A stretch of DNA of 64,000 bases from Rubrivivax sp. (GCA_016719535.1 JADJYX010000039.1:43081-107080), one strand, 5' to 3'; counted from the first letter of the stretch, positions 24,921 to 34,561 are shown. Made by a program: numbers and translations. The notes: generated by a model not told the origin, from the letters alone.

Positions 24921-25775
24921 ATGCATCGACGCCACGCGACCATCTGCCTGCTGCCTGCCCTGCTGCTGCCGGGCAGGGTGCCGTGGGCCCAGTCCGAGTC
25001 CTCGCCGACCCTGCCCGAGCACGCCGCCGTGCCCGGCGGCGTGGCGGTGGTCGACCTCGGCGCGAGCACCGGGCCGCGCCCCACGGCGCGGCTGGCGGGG
25101 CGGCCGGTGCTGGTGCGGGCGCAGGGCGCCGCCTGGGTCGCGGTGGTGGGTTTCGGCCTCGCCGCCGACCCCGCCCAGCCGCAGACGCTGCTGGTGCGCG
25201 AAGCCGATGGCCACCAGCGCACGCTGCCCATCACGCTGCAGCCCAAGCGTTATGCCGAGCAGCGCCTGACCGTGGCGCCCCGGCATGTCGAGCTGTCGCC
25301 GCAGGACAAGGCCCGCTACGAGCGCGAGCGGACGCACCTGGGCGAGGTGCTGCGCCGCTTCTCCGCCACGCGCGAGCCGGCGACGCTGCGCCTGCTGCTG
25401 CCCACGCAGGGGCCGCGCTCGTCGTCGTTCGGTTTGCGCCGTGTCTTCAACGGCCAGCCGCGCAACCCGCACAGCGGCATGGACATCGCGGCGCCGACCG
25501 GCACCCCGGTGCGCAGCGCCGCGGCGGGCCAGGTGCTGGACACCGGCGACTACTTCTTCAATGGCCAGACGGTGATCGTCGACCATGGCCAGGGTTTTCT
25601 CACGCTGTACTGCCACCTGCACACGGTGGCCGTCGAGCGCGGCCAGGAGCTGGCGGCCGGTGCACCGATCGGCAGCGTCGGCGCCACCGGCCGCGTCACC
25701 GGGCCGCACCTGCACTTCAGCGTCTATCTCAATGCGCAGTCGGTCGACCCGGCGCTGTTCCTGCCGCCGGCCTGA
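24921..25775 (+). CDS. M23-family metallopeptidase
   Basis: The 284-aa product has a signal peptide (cleavage near VPWAQS) and a C-terminal LytM/M23 domain with the zinc and catalytic motifs HSGMD, YCHLH and GPHLHF. Such enzymes cut peptidoglycan cross-links or, when inactive, activate amidases; the intact motifs favour real peptidase activity. The N-terminal 100 residues are a beta-rich domain found in similar peptidases. It acts in the periplasm. ATG 24921 directly precedes the signal peptide. Confidence 0.9.
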   Translation: MHRRHATICLLPALLLPGRVPWAQSESSPTLPEHAAVPGGVAVVDLGASTGPRPTARLAGRPVLVRAQGAAWVAVVGFGLAADPAQPQTLLVREADGHQRTLPITLQPKRYAEQRLTVAPRHVELSPQDKARYERERTHLGEVLRRFSATREPATLRLLLPTQGPRSSSFGLRRVFNGQPRNPHSGMDIAAPTGTPVRSAAAGQVLDTGDYFFNGQTVIVDHGQGFLTLYCHLHTVAVERGQELAAGAPIGSVGATGRVTGPHLHFSVYLNAQSVDPALFLPPA

Positions 25776-25781
25776 AGGCCT

Positions 25782-26735
25782 TCAGCGCCGCAGCGTCTGC
25801 TCGTAGAGCGCCAGCAGCTCGTCGGCGCGCACGTCGGCGCAGACCTGCTGGTCGGGCAGGTCGTCCCAGTCGGCCGCATGCGCATAACGCCGGCCGGCCG
25901 TGCGCTGGATGGTCTGGCCGATGGCAAGACCCTGGTCGACCACGCGCACGGGGCCCGCACGCAGCGAGAAGAGGTCGGGCCTCAGCGCGCAGGCCACCGC
26001 GCTGGCATCGTGCACGTAGCAGCCGGGCACGCCGACCGCACGCCCGTAGAAGCCCACGTAGTGGCGCGAGGCCTGCCAGATGAACGCGCCTTCTGCGCCG
26101 CCCTGGTCGCGCAGTCGCTCGAAGCAGGCGTGGTCCATCAGCACGCGGTGCGTGACGTCCAGGCCGACGATGGTCACCGGCCAGGGCGCGGTGAAGACGG
26201 CATCGGCGGCATGCGGGTCGGACAGGATATTGGCCTCGGCCACCGGCGAGACATTGCCGCCCTGGCCGCCGATGCCGAAGGCGCCGCCCATCACCACCAC
26301 GCGGCGCACGAGCGTGGTGATGGCCGGGTCCTCGGCCAGCGCCAGCGCCAGGTTGGTCAGCGGCCCCACGGCCACCAGCGTCACCACGCCCGGGTGCGCA
26401 CGCAGCGTGTCGACGATGAAGCGGTGCGCCGGGCGCGCATCCGGTGCGCGCGTGCCGGCCCAAGGCCCTTCGAGGTTGCCCAGGCCGTCGTCGCCATGCA
26501 CCTCGGACGCCGCGCCGCGCGGCGGGCGCACCAGCGGCAGCGCGGCACCGCGCGCCACCGGCGCGGTGATGCCGAAACGCTCGCACAGGTGCAGCGCATT
26601 GCGCGTGGTGACCTCGATGTCGGCATTGCCGAAGACGGTGGTGATGCCGAGCAGCTGCGCCGTCGGGTGGCGGTGCAGGAAGAGCAGCGCCATGGCATCG
26701 TCGACGCCGGGGTCGGTGTCGAACAGCAGCTTCAT
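25782..26735 (-). CDS. inosine-uridine-preferring nucleoside hydrolase family protein
   Basis: The 317-aa product starts with the calcium-binding Asp cluster DTDPGVDDAMAL of nucleoside N-ribohydrolases and has VGPLTNLALAL, VVMGGAFG, ANILSDPHAAD and the C-terminal HDASAVA His. These enzymes hydrolyse ribonucleosides to base and ribose in purine/pyrimidine salvage; the base preference cannot be read from sequence. It is tail-to-tail with the M23 peptidase gene. Confidence 0.9.
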   Translation of the reverse strand: MKLLFDTDPGVDDAMALLFLHRHPTAQLLGITTVFGNADIEVTTRNALHLCERFGITAPVARGAALPLVRPPRGAASEVHGDDGLGNLEGPWAGTRAPDARPAHRFIVDTLRAHPGVVTLVAVGPLTNLALALAEDPAITTLVRRVVVMGGAFGIGGQGGNVSPVAEANILSDPHAADAVFTAPWPVTIVGLDVTHRVLMDHACFERLRDQGGAEGAFIWQASRHYVGFYGRAVGVPGCYVHDASAVACALRPDLFSLRAGPVRVVDQGLAIGQTIQRTAGRRYAHAADWDDLPDQQVCADVRADELLALYEQTLRR

Positions 26736-27076
26736 CGTGACCCCTGTACGCAAGCCCCAAGCAGCGGCGATTCTGGCATCGGGTGGCGGGCCGATGCTGC
26801 CGCCGCATCGAACCTGCCGCCCCGGATGGCATGAGCCACCGCCTGTATGTCCGGGAGGCCCCGCTGCCCTCGTCGATCCGCGAGGCATTGGCCATCCGCG
26901 GCCGCCTGCAGCGCGAATCCGCCGCACCAAGCCCGCGCTTCGCCGCGCTGGCTGCGCGACCGAAGGCCCGCCACGCCGACATCGACACGCAGGACGGCGA
27001 CGAGGACCCAGGCGGCCGGACCGACGGCCCGTTGGCCGCCAGGCACGACCAGACGCGGGGCCGAAGGCTGCGCCTC
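26736..27076. other. intergenic, no gene recognised
   Basis: This 341-bp stretch separates two minus-strand genes. Open frames on both strands exist only because of the high GC content; none has a ribosome binding site with a family-like product. It probably holds the nucleoside hydrolase promoter. Confidence 0.5.
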
Positions 27077-27490
27077 TTACAGGTCCGCCAGCACGCCCGT
27101 CGACGTGGCCTGCGCCGCCAGCTTGCCTTCGGGGTTGTAGAGCGCCGCTTCCATGAAGGCCACGCGCCGGCCGCGCCGCACCACACGGGCTTCCACGCGG
27201 CCTTCACCCGGGCCCACCTTCTCGTAGAAGCTGACCTTGATCTCCAGGCTGAAGACGGTCTGCCGGTGCCCGCTGTCGTGGATGACGGCATGCGCCATCG
27301 CCGCGTCGAGCCAGGCGGTGATGAAGCCGCCCTGGGCGATGGTGCCGTTGGTGTGGCAGTACTCGCGCCGCACGGTGAAGCCGGCATGCAGCCGCCCGGC
27401 GTCCGCGTCCCACCCGGTGACGTGGAAGTCCCCCATCGATTCGCTCAGCGCCTTGCCCGAGCGGATGCGTGCATCCTGGTCGTCGTCCAT
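27077..27490 (-). CDS. PaaI-type hotdog-fold thioesterase
   Basis: The 137-aa product has the hotdog-fold thioesterase core NGTIAQGGFITAWLDAAMAHAV and later SLEIKVSFYEKVGPGEGRVE, the pattern of the PaaI/YdiI acyl-CoA thioesterase family. It hydrolyses an acyl- or aryl-CoA to the free acid; the substrate is unknown. It is divergent from a small gene at 27575 with an 84-bp shared upstream region. Confidence 0.85.
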   Translation of the reverse strand: MDDDQDARIRSGKALSESMGDFHVTGWDADAGRLHAGFTVRREYCHTNGTIAQGGFITAWLDAAMAHAVIHDSGHRQTVFSLEIKVSFYEKVGPGEGRVEARVVRRGRRVAFMEAALYNPEGKLAAQATSTGVLADL

Positions 27491-27574
27491 GTCGTTCAGT
27501 GGCAGCCCGTCGGCCGGCCATTGTGGCCCCCTGCGCGGACAATCCGCCCTCGCAGCCACCCCGGGAGACGCCGC

Positions 27575-27811
27575 GTGAAGCCCTACGACATCGAAGTCCA
27601 GCGCCTGAAGTCGATGAAGCACGACAAGGGCCTGATCGAGGTCAGCCTGGATGCCCTGGTGACGACGCGCCCGCTGCGCGACGACACGCCCGGCGCCAGC
27701 TGCCTGCGCCTGCCGGTGGACCATGCCCGCACGCTGATGCTGATGCTCAGGCAGCAGTTCGCCGAGCTCGACAAGCTGCAGCCGCGCAGCCGGCGTTCGG
27801 GCAGGAGCTGA
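27575..27811 (+). CDS. small conserved-looking protein of unknown function
   Basis: The 78-aa product starts at a GTG preceded by a GGGAG box. It is Lys/Arg-rich with an amphipathic end (LMLMLRQQFAELDKLQPR) and no signal or membrane segment. The protein-like composition, unlike that of GC-driven shadow frames, supports a real gene. I do not recognise the family; a small nucleic-acid or protein-binding adaptor is possible but unproven. Confidence 0.6.
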   Translation: MKPYDIEVQRLKSMKHDKGLIEVSLDALVTTRPLRDDTPGASCLRLPVDHARTLMLMLRQQFAELDKLQPRSRRSGRS

Positions 27812-27837
27812 AGGCGCCAGCCGAAGGCCGCTGTGGG

Positions 27838-28734
27838 TCAGGCCGGCAGCAAGGCAGCCCGGGCGGCGGCCAGCACCAGGCGGCTCAGGCCATCCAGCAG
27901 CGCCGATGCCGCCCGCGCATGCTGCCAGTGCAGCGGCACGTCCAGCGGCGTGCCGGGCACCAGCTCGACGAGCGAGCCGTCCGCCAGATGCGGCTCGATC
28001 AGTGCCTGCGGATGCAGGCCCCAGCCCATGCCGGCCCGCGCGGCGGCCACGAAGGCCTGCGGCGACGGCAGCCGGTGCCGCGGCAGGTCCACCTGCCGGT
28101 GGCACTGCCGCCGCGCCCAGCGCGCCTGCAGCTCGTCCTTGGTGTTGAACATCAGGCTGGGCGCACGGGCCAGGCTGCCGGCCCCCACGCCGCCCGCAAA
28201 ATGGCGCGCCACGAAGGCCGGGCTGGCGGCCGCGCGGTAGCGCAGCGCGCCCAGGGGCCGGCTGTTGCAGCCCGCGGCCGGACGGGCGCTGGCCGTCACC
28301 GCAGCCAGCACCGCGCCGCTGCGCAGCCATTCGGCGGTGTGGTCCTCGTCGTCCACCGCCACGTCCATCAGCACGGGCGCCTGCGCCGCAAAGGCGGCGA
28401 TGGCCGGTGCAAACCAGGTGGCCAGGCTGTCGGCATTGACGGCCACCGGCAGCGCCACCCGCGCAAGGCCCTGCGGCGCCAGCGCCGGCAGCGCGCCCTG
28501 CAGGTCCTGCTCGAGCAGCTGCACGCGGTCGACATGCTGGCACAGGCGCCGGCCGGCCTCGGTGGCGCGGCAGGGCTGGTCGCGCACGACCAGCGCGCAG
28601 CCCATGCGCTCTTCCAGCAGCCGGATGCGCTGCGAGACGGCCGAGGGCGTCACATGCAGCGTGCGGGCTGCACGCTCGAAGCTGCCCTCGCGCACGACGG
28701 CGGCCAGGGCGGACAAGGCGGCATAGTCCAGCAT
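27838..28734 (-). CDS. argP: LysR-type regulator ArgP (IciA/LysG)
   Basis: The 298-aa product is a LysR-type regulator with an N-terminal winged HTH (SFERAARTLHVTPSAVSQRI, residues about 18-37) and an effector domain. ArgP senses arginine/lysine and activates the exporter gene argO. The divergently transcribed LysE-type exporter 76 bp away confirms the assignment by context. The HTH motif VTPSAVSQRIRLLEE is characteristic of the ArgP/LysG subgroup. Confidence 0.88.
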   Translation of the reverse strand: MLDYAALSALAAVVREGSFERAARTLHVTPSAVSQRIRLLEERMGCALVVRDQPCRATEAGRRLCQHVDRVQLLEQDLQGALPALAPQGLARVALPVAVNADSLATWFAPAIAAFAAQAPVLMDVAVDDEDHTAEWLRSGAVLAAVTASARPAAGCNSRPLGALRYRAAASPAFVARHFAGGVGAGSLARAPSLMFNTKDELQARWARRQCHRQVDLPRHRLPSPQAFVAAARAGMGWGLHPQALIEPHLADGSLVELVPGTPLDVPLHWQHARAASALLDGLSRLVLAAARAALLPA

Positions 28735-28743
28735 CGATTCAGT

Positions 28744-28766
28744 TCCGCTTCATCGAATTAAGCGAA
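28744..28766. promoter_or_regulatory. candidate ArgP operator in the divergent argP-argO region
   Basis: An interrupted inverted repeat GCTT-N9-AAGC, extended by flanking C/G and T/A pairs, lies between the two divergent starts. The intervening region is AT-rich compared with its surroundings (GAATTAAGCG). The position and dyad fit a LysR-type operator controlling both genes. Confidence 0.55.
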
Positions 28767-28810
28767 GTTAGTTTGTCTTCATGCGCCGGTGCTGGCAAGC
28801 TGCACGCGCC

Positions 28811-29467
28811 ATGACCGTTGCCGACCTTGCCGATACCGCCCCGCTCGTGCTGCCCGTGTTCGTGCAGGGGCTGGCGCTGAGCCTGGGGCTGATCGTCGCC
28901 ATCGGTGCGCAGAATGCCTTCGTGCTGCGCCAGGGCCTGCGCCGCGAGCATGTGGGCAGCGTGGTGCTGTTCTGCGCCGTCGCCGACGCCTTGCTCATCA
29001 TCGCCGGCGTGATGGGCATGGCGCAGGCCCTGGGGCAGCGCCCCGGGCTGGCGCGTGCGCTGGCGCTGGCCGGTGCCGTCTTTCTGGCGGCCTACGGCTG
29101 GCGGGCGCTGCAGCGCGCGCGGCAAGCGCAGCAGCTGACCGCGGCTGCGGGCGGGCCGGGCCTCGGCCGCGGCGCGGCGGTGGCGCAGGCGGCGGCCTTC
29201 ACGCTGCTCAACCCCCATGTCTACCTGGATACGGTGCTGCTGGTGGGCAGCATCGGCGCGCAGCAGCCGCCGGCGCTGCGCGGCTGGTTCATCGCCGGGG
29301 CCGGCACGGCCAGCCTGTGCTGGTTCGGGCTGCTGGGCTTCGGCGCGCGCTGGCTGGCGCCCTGGTTCGCCCGCCCCCGCGCCTGGCAGCTGCTCGATGC
29401 CGCCATCGGGCTGACCATGTTCGTGCTGGCGGCGCTGCTGCTGCGCCACGCCCTCGCCGGGCCTTGA
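28811..29467 (+). CDS. argO: LysE/ArgO-family amino acid exporter
   Basis: The 218-aa product (ATG 28811; 28781 is an in-frame alternative) has about six membrane helices. The LysE-family signature IVAIGAQNAFVLRQGLRREH is in the first third and LLNPHVYLDTVLLVG in the middle. ArgO/LysE proteins export arginine or lysine across the inner membrane to prevent toxic accumulation. Divergent from argP, its expected activator. Confidence 0.88.
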   Translation: MTVADLADTAPLVLPVFVQGLALSLGLIVAIGAQNAFVLRQGLRREHVGSVVLFCAVADALLIIAGVMGMAQALGQRPGLARALALAGAVFLAAYGWRALQRARQAQQLTAAAGGPGLGRGAAVAQAAAFTLLNPHVYLDTVLLVGSIGAQQPPALRGWFIAGAGTASLCWFGLLGFGARWLAPWFARPRAWQLLDAAIGLTMFVLAALLLRHALAGP

Positions 29468-29592
29468 TCGTCGACGCCGCCTGATCGCGCGCAAACGGGG
29501 GCCGATACCCCCGGGCGGATACTCCCGCCCTGTGCGCACGCCCGCGGCCGCCGCCGGCCTGCGCAAGCCAGCCCGCCCCCACACAGGCCACC

Positions 29593-30930
29593 ATGAACCG
29601 GATCAAGTACGCCCTCGTCATCGTCACCGGCGTGCCCGCGCTGCTGTGGCTGCTGGCCGATACGCTGCTGCCGCAGCCGTTCGGCTACTTCCCTTTTCGC
29701 GCCACCTTCATCCAGTTCAGCGGCACCCTGGCCATCGCCATGATGAGCGTGGCCATGCTGCTGGCGCTGCGGCCGCGCTGGCTCGAACCGCGCCTGGACG
29801 GTCTGGACAAGATCTACCGGCTGCACAAGTGGCTGGGCATCGGCTCGCTGGTCGTCGCGGTGCTGCACTGGTGGTGGGCGCAGGGCACCAAATGGATGGT
29901 GGGCTGGGGCTGGCTGACGCGCCCGCCGCGCGGCCCCCGCCCGGGCGCTGCCGATCGGGGCGCGGTCGAGGCCTGGTTCGGCAGCCAGCGCGGGCTGGCG
30001 GAAGGCATCGGCGAGTGGGCCTTCTACGCCGCGGTGGTCTTCATCGTGCTCGCGCTCATCGACCGCGTGCCCTATCGCCTCTTCGCGCGCACCCACCGCT
30101 GGATCGCGATCGCCTACCTCGCACTCGTCTTCCACTCGGTGGTGCTGCTGACATTCGGCCACTGGGGCCAGCCGGTGGGCTGGCTGCTCGCCGCGCTGAT
30201 GGCCGCCGGCTCGGTGGCCGCGCTGGTCTCGCTGGCCGGGCGCATCGGCGCCGGGCGCCGGGTGGCGGGGCGCATCGAGTCGCTGCAGTACTACCCGGAG
30301 CTGGACGTGCTGGAGTCGCGCATCACCCTGCAGGCCGGCTGGCCCGGCCATGCGGCCGGCCAGTTTGCCTTCGTCACCTCGGACCCGCGCGAAGGGGCCC
30401 ATCCCTACACGATCGCATCGGCCTGGCAGCCGCAGCAGCCGCAGATCACCTTCATCACCAAGGCCCTGGGCGACCACACGAAGCGCCTGCGCGACACCCT
30501 GAAGCCCGGCATGGCCGTGACCGTCGAGGGGCCCTACGGGTGCTTCGATTTCGAGGATGGGCGGCCGCGCCAGATCTGGATCGGCGCCGGCATCGGCATC
30601 ACGCCCTTCGTGGCCCGCATGAAGCAGCTGGCGGCGCAGGGGCGCGCCGTCAGCGTGGACCTGTTCCACCCCACCGCGGTGCATGAACAGGCGGCCATCG
30701 ACAAGCTCACGGTCGACGCCCGGGCCGCGGGCGTGCGGCTGCACGTGCTGGTGGATGCGCGCGACGGCCGGCTCGACGGCAAGCGCATCCGTGCCGCCGT
30801 GCCGGACTGGGCCGAGGCCAGCGTCTGGTTCTGCGGCCCGCCGGCATTCGGCAGCGCGCTGCGTGCCGACTTCCGCGCGCAGGGGCTGCCCGCCGACCGC
30901 TTCCACCAGGAGCTGTTCCAGATGCGCTGA
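29593..30930 (+). CDS. ferric reductase-like transmembrane flavoprotein
   Basis: The 445-aa product has about six N-terminal membrane helices with His residues suitable for heme (RLHKWLG, VLHWWWA, THRWIA, VFHSVV). A cytoplasmic ferredoxin-NADP reductase module follows: FAD-binding HPYTIASA and VEGPYGCF, then the NAD(P)-binding GAGIGITPFVARM and FCGPPAFG. The layout is that of the ferric reductase/NOX-like family that passes electrons from NAD(P)H through FAD and heme across the membrane. The acceptor is unknown. No obvious operon partner. Confidence 0.87.
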   Translation: MNRIKYALVIVTGVPALLWLLADTLLPQPFGYFPFRATFIQFSGTLAIAMMSVAMLLALRPRWLEPRLDGLDKIYRLHKWLGIGSLVVAVLHWWWAQGTKWMVGWGWLTRPPRGPRPGAADRGAVEAWFGSQRGLAEGIGEWAFYAAVVFIVLALIDRVPYRLFARTHRWIAIAYLALVFHSVVLLTFGHWGQPVGWLLAALMAAGSVAALVSLAGRIGAGRRVAGRIESLQYYPELDVLESRITLQAGWPGHAAGQFAFVTSDPREGAHPYTIASAWQPQQPQITFITKALGDHTKRLRDTLKPGMAVTVEGPYGCFDFEDGRPRQIWIGAGIGITPFVARMKQLAAQGRAVSVDLFHPTAVHEQAAIDKLTVDARAAGVRLHVLVDARDGRLDGKRIRAAVPDWAEASVWFCGPPAFGSALRADFRAQGLPADRFHQELFQMR

Positions 30931-31177
30931 CCCGACCGCGCACCGGCACCCGGGCTGCGTCGGGCATCGGCGGGCCGCCGGGCCTGCTGGCGGCCCTGGC
31001 GCACGGAGAGGTGAACGCCGGGAGGGCGGCGGTGCGGGCGCCCACGGACCGGCTCGAGGCCGGGCTGCCGCAGAGGCTGGCGCAATGCCACCGCATCGTC
31101 GAAGCCTTGAACCGTCTGCGCCGGTCCGCAGAGCGGGCCGGCTGCGCATGCAGCGGGTCCGGCAGGACAATGGCCCC

Positions 31178-31783
31178 ATGCACACACCCGCCTTTTTCGA
31201 TGCCGTGCCGGCAATCGCGGTCACCGATCCACTGGCCGCGCTGCTGGGCGCGACCGCCGGCGGCCGCATCGAATACCGCTACCTCGATGCGGTCAAGCTC
31301 GCCGGGCATTCGTGCCCGACCGTGGCCGGCGCCTGGCTCATGACACGCTCGGCGCTGGCGCGCCTGTACCCCGATGGCGCGCCGCAGCGGGGGGGCCTGC
31401 GCGTCGAACTGCGGCAGGCGGCCGACGAGGGCGTGGCCGGCGTGATCGCCAGCATTGCCGGCCTGATCACGGGGGCGGCCAACGACGCCGGCTTCAAGGG
31501 CCTGGCCGGCCGCTTCGGGCGGCAGGGCTTGCTGCGCTTCGGCGTGGCCATGGCGGGCGAGATCCGCTTCACCCGGCTGGACAATGGTGCGGCGGTCGAA
31601 CTGGCGCACTTTCCGCAGGCGGTGCCCAGGCCCGCCGGGCTGGCAGACCTGATGCGCGCTGCCCTGGCACCGCAGGCGGATGCGGCCACGCTCGCGGCCT
31701 TTGCCGGGGCCTGGCAGGACTGGGTACGGACGATCCTGATCGACCATGCCGACGATCCGGCACTGATCGCCGTGGTCGCCTGA
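31178..31783 (+). CDS. FmdE-like domain protein
   Basis: The 201-aa product has the segment YLDAVKLAGHSCPTVAGAWL followed by LYPDGAPQRGGLRVEL. This resembles the FmdE (formylmethanofuran dehydrogenase subunit E-like) domain, where Cys and His bind metal. Some such proteins act in metal or redox chemistry outside methanogenesis. It stands alone, upstream of a P450 relic. Function uncertain. Confidence 0.6.
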   Translation: MHTPAFFDAVPAIAVTDPLAALLGATAGGRIEYRYLDAVKLAGHSCPTVAGAWLMTRSALARLYPDGAPQRGGLRVELRQAADEGVAGVIASIAGLITGAANDAGFKGLAGRFGRQGLLRFGVAMAGEIRFTRLDNGAAVELAHFPQAVPRPAGLADLMRAALAPQADAATLAAFAGAWQDWVRTILIDHADDPALIAVVA

Positions 31784-31877
31784 CAAGGGGGCGGGTAACC
31801 CAGGTTGCCCGCACGACGCGCCGGCTCGCCCGGCTGGCGATGCAGCGCGGGGCCGCCTGCGGCGGGCGTATCGACCG

Positions 31878-32630
31878 ATGCGCAGACCCATCCCGACCTG
31901 GTCGCCGCTGTCGCCGCAGGTGCTGGCCGATCAGCGCGGCACCTGCAGCCGCGCGTGCGCACGATCGCCGACGCCGTCGTCGGCGCCCTGCCACGCGGCG
32001 CCAGCGTCGATGCGGGAGCGCGATCGGCTTGCCGTTTGCCGTGCGCGCGCAGGTGCATCACCGTCGGCGCCTGGGCGCGGCCGCGCCAGCCGAGCCGACG
32101 ATCGAACTGCTCGCCGCCACCGTCGCCGGGGCACCGCTGGACGAGGCCGATGTCGTCTCCATCCTGCGCAACTGGACGGCGTGTGACCCCGGATCGCTGT
32201 CGGCTGCGCTCGGCGTCGTCGTTCACTTCCTCGCCAGTCACCCCGACGGGCAGCAGGATCTGCGCTCGCGCCCGGGCGCCACGGCGGCCGCGATCGACGG
32301 GATGCTGCGCATCGACGACCCGTTTGTCGTCAACCGGCGCGGGACGACGGCAAGCGTGCGCATCGGCGACCACGGGCTCTGCGCCGGCACCCGCATCGAC
32401 CTCGACGGGACATCGGCCAACCGCGACGAGGCGGTCTTCGGCAACCCGGATGCCTGCCGGCCCGTGCAGCACGCACCTCACAACCTGGGCTGCGGCGTCG
32501 GCATCCACGCCTGCCCGGGGCGGCCGCTGGCCACGATGGAGCTCGTCGTCGCGGTGCAGGCACTGCTGCAGGCGAGTCCTATCCGCTCGGCGGCTGGCGC
32601 TGCGTGCCGGTGCGGCTGCGCGCGGCATGA
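31878..32630 (+). pseudogene. cytochrome P450 relic
   Basis: The start reads MRRPIPTWSPLSPQVLADQR, typical of a bacterial P450 N-terminus. Later pieces are VRTIADAVVGALPRGASVD and AIGLPFAVRAQV in different frames (shift near 32000-32022). The heme-Cys motif NLGCGVGIHACPGRPLA is followed by an EL-type helix, and the final YPLGGWRCVPVRLRAA ends at a stop in a third frame. A P450 should span about 1.2 kb; only 0.75 kb remains, so internal deletions and at least two frameshifts have inactivated it. Confidence 0.8.
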
Positions 32631-32834
32631 CGCCGGCGTGGCCGCGGGCCGCACCGCCGCCTGCAGCACCGGCGCGGCGCGCCTGTTTGACGACGATCAG
32701 ATGACCGCGACGGCGCAAGGGTTTATGCCGATGGTGCGGGCCGGCTCCAGCCCGACGATACCGCAACCCCTAACGGTATGAAGACACGCTCGCGGGGGCT
32801 TGTCGCTGGTGTCTTGTCGATGGGAGGCGCAGTC

Positions 32835-34091
32835 ATGCCGGATTTTTCTTCGTCGCGTCGTGCCGTGGTCGGCGCGGGGGTGGCCACCGCCGCCGCCTGG
32901 GTGGCCGGCTGCGCGGTCAGCCCGAAGGCGGCCAGGCCGCGTGTCGTCGTCGTCGGCGGCGGCTGGGGCGGGCTCGGGGCCGCGCGCACGCTGGCGACGA
33001 GCGGCCAGGTGGCGGTGACGATGATCGAGCCGAACGACCGCTTCATGTCGTGCCCGCTGAGCGCGCACTACGTGGCCGGCTTCGGCCGCGAGGCGGACTA
33101 CCAGCGCAGCTACGCCAACATCGACCGGCAGGGCATCCAGCGCGTGCGCGAACGCGTGACCGAGATCGACCGCAGCGCGGCGGTGGTGGTCGCCGGCGGC
33201 CAGCGCATCGGCTACGACTTCCTCGTGCTGTCACCCGGCATCGACTACATGGAGGAGGCGGTGCAGGGCTATGCCGCCGCACGCGAGCAGCTGCCGGTGG
33301 GTTTTCGGGCCTTCGAGCAGGCGGCGGTGCGGCGCCAGGTCGACGCCTTCCTCGAGCGCGGCGGCGAATTCGTCATCACCGTGCCCAAGCCGCCGCTGCG
33401 CTGCCCGCCGGCGCCGTACGAGCGCGCCTTCCTGATCGCCGCGCAGATGAAGCGCCGCGGCACCAAGGGCAAGGTCATCATCGTCGACGCCAGCCCGAAC
33501 CCGATGCCCATGCCCATCGCCGCGCCGATCGTCGGCGCGATGAAGAGCCTGTATGCGGCGCAGATCGAGTATGTGACCAATACCGAGGTCAGTGCCGTCG
33601 ACATCGGCCGCCGCCTGCTGGTCACGCCGACGGGCGATATCGGCTTCACCGCCGCCAACATGGTGCTGCCGATGCGCGCGCCGGCGCTGATCCGCAGCGC
33701 CCGGCTCGGCGAACGCTGGGCCGCGGTCAAGCTGCCGAGCTTCCTGTCGCAGGCCGACGACAAGATCTATGTCGTGGGCGATGCGCAGGGCACGCCGCTG
33801 CCCAAGAGCGGCCACCTGGCATTCGGCTGCGGCAAGCAGGTCGCCGCCGACATCGTGCGCCGCATCGCCGGCCAGCCCGCGCCGGTGGCATCCGGCCCGG
33901 TGACGCTGCCCGGCGCGATCTGCTGGGCCGCGGTGACGCATGACGAGGCGATCATGATCAACGTGACGCCCAGCGTCGAGGCCGGCCAGCCGCCGAAGCT
34001 GGCCTTCCAGGTCGACCCCAGGCACAACAAGGCGTCGGGTCAGGGGTCGCTGCAGTGGGGCGACTCGATGTGGAACCAGATGCTCGGCTGA
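32835..34091 (+). CDS. FAD-dependent sulfide dehydrogenase-type flavoprotein (FccB/SoxF-like)
   Basis: The 418-aa product has a Tat-type signal (SSRRAVVGAG, hydrophobic stretch, then AGC which could be a lipobox). The FAD loop VVVVGGGWGGLGAARTL, CPLSAHYVAGF and PPLRCPPAPYERAFLIA follow, a set characteristic of the flavoprotein subunit of flavocytochrome c sulfide dehydrogenase. The enzyme would oxidise sulfide or a related thiol in the periplasm and hand electrons to a cytochrome c. No FccA-like cytochrome is adjacent. ATG 32835 was chosen for the GGGAGG box 7 nt upstream over an in-frame ATG at 32778. Confidence 0.85.
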   Translation: MPDFSSSRRAVVGAGVATAAAWVAGCAVSPKAARPRVVVVGGGWGGLGAARTLATSGQVAVTMIEPNDRFMSCPLSAHYVAGFGREADYQRSYANIDRQGIQRVRERVTEIDRSAAVVVAGGQRIGYDFLVLSPGIDYMEEAVQGYAAAREQLPVGFRAFEQAAVRRQVDAFLERGGEFVITVPKPPLRCPPAPYERAFLIAAQMKRRGTKGKVIIVDASPNPMPMPIAAPIVGAMKSLYAAQIEYVTNTEVSAVDIGRRLLVTPTGDIGFTAANMVLPMRAPALIRSARLGERWAAVKLPSFLSQADDKIYVVGDAQGTPLPKSGHLAFGCGKQVAADIVRRIAGQPAPVASGPVTLPGAICWAAVTHDEAIMINVTPSVEAGQPPKLAFQVDPRHNKASGQGSLQWGDSMWNQMLG

Positions 34092-34125
34092 GCCGCGGCC
34101 CGGCGCCTGCCGGGCACGCCGCGCA

Positions 34126-34506
34126 TCAGAGCTGCGTCGACACCGACTCGACGCGCACCACGAGCGCGCCACGGGCCCAGGGAAATTTCTCGCGCACCAG
34201 GTCGACGGCGTCGCCGGCGACGATCACCTCGCCGGTGCCGTCGATCACGCAGCCCTGTCCCGGGCTGCGCGTGCCCTGCACCTTGCGCGACGCCACCATC
34301 AACTGGATGCGGCCGTTGGCCCGCAGGTTCTGCTCGGTGCGCTGGAAGCGCCCGACCGGAAACACCACCACCTCGCCCGGGTCGACGATGCGCATGTAGT
34401 TGCCCCAGTGGCCCGCCAGGTGCGGCCCCTCGGGACCTTGGGTCACGATGGCCACATATTCGCTTGCATCGCACACCTCGCGGCACACACCTTCGATCTT
34501 CGCCAT
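34126..34506 (-). CDS. pyridoxamine 5'-phosphate oxidase-like FMN-binding protein
   Basis: The 126-aa product has the split-barrel pattern of the PNPOx-like family: VAIVTQGPEGPHLAGHWG, VVFPVGRFQRTEQNLRAN and VIDGTGEVIVAGDAVDLVREK. Such small flavoproteins reduce diverse substrates or bind heme; the specific role is not clear. Start ATG 34506 has a GGAGGAG box. It lies 55 bp upstream of nothing on its own strand and is convergent with the sulfide dehydrogenase-type gene. Confidence 0.8.
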   Translation of the reverse strand: MAKIEGVCREVCDASEYVAIVTQGPEGPHLAGHWGNYMRIVDPGEVVVFPVGRFQRTEQNLRANGRIQLMVASRKVQGTRSPGQGCVIDGTGEVIVAGDAVDLVREKFPWARGALVVRVESVSTQL

Positions 34507-34561
34507 GAAACTCCTCCAGGGTTGAATGGGCCGCGCCGCGCACCGCGCGCGGCGCGTCGGC

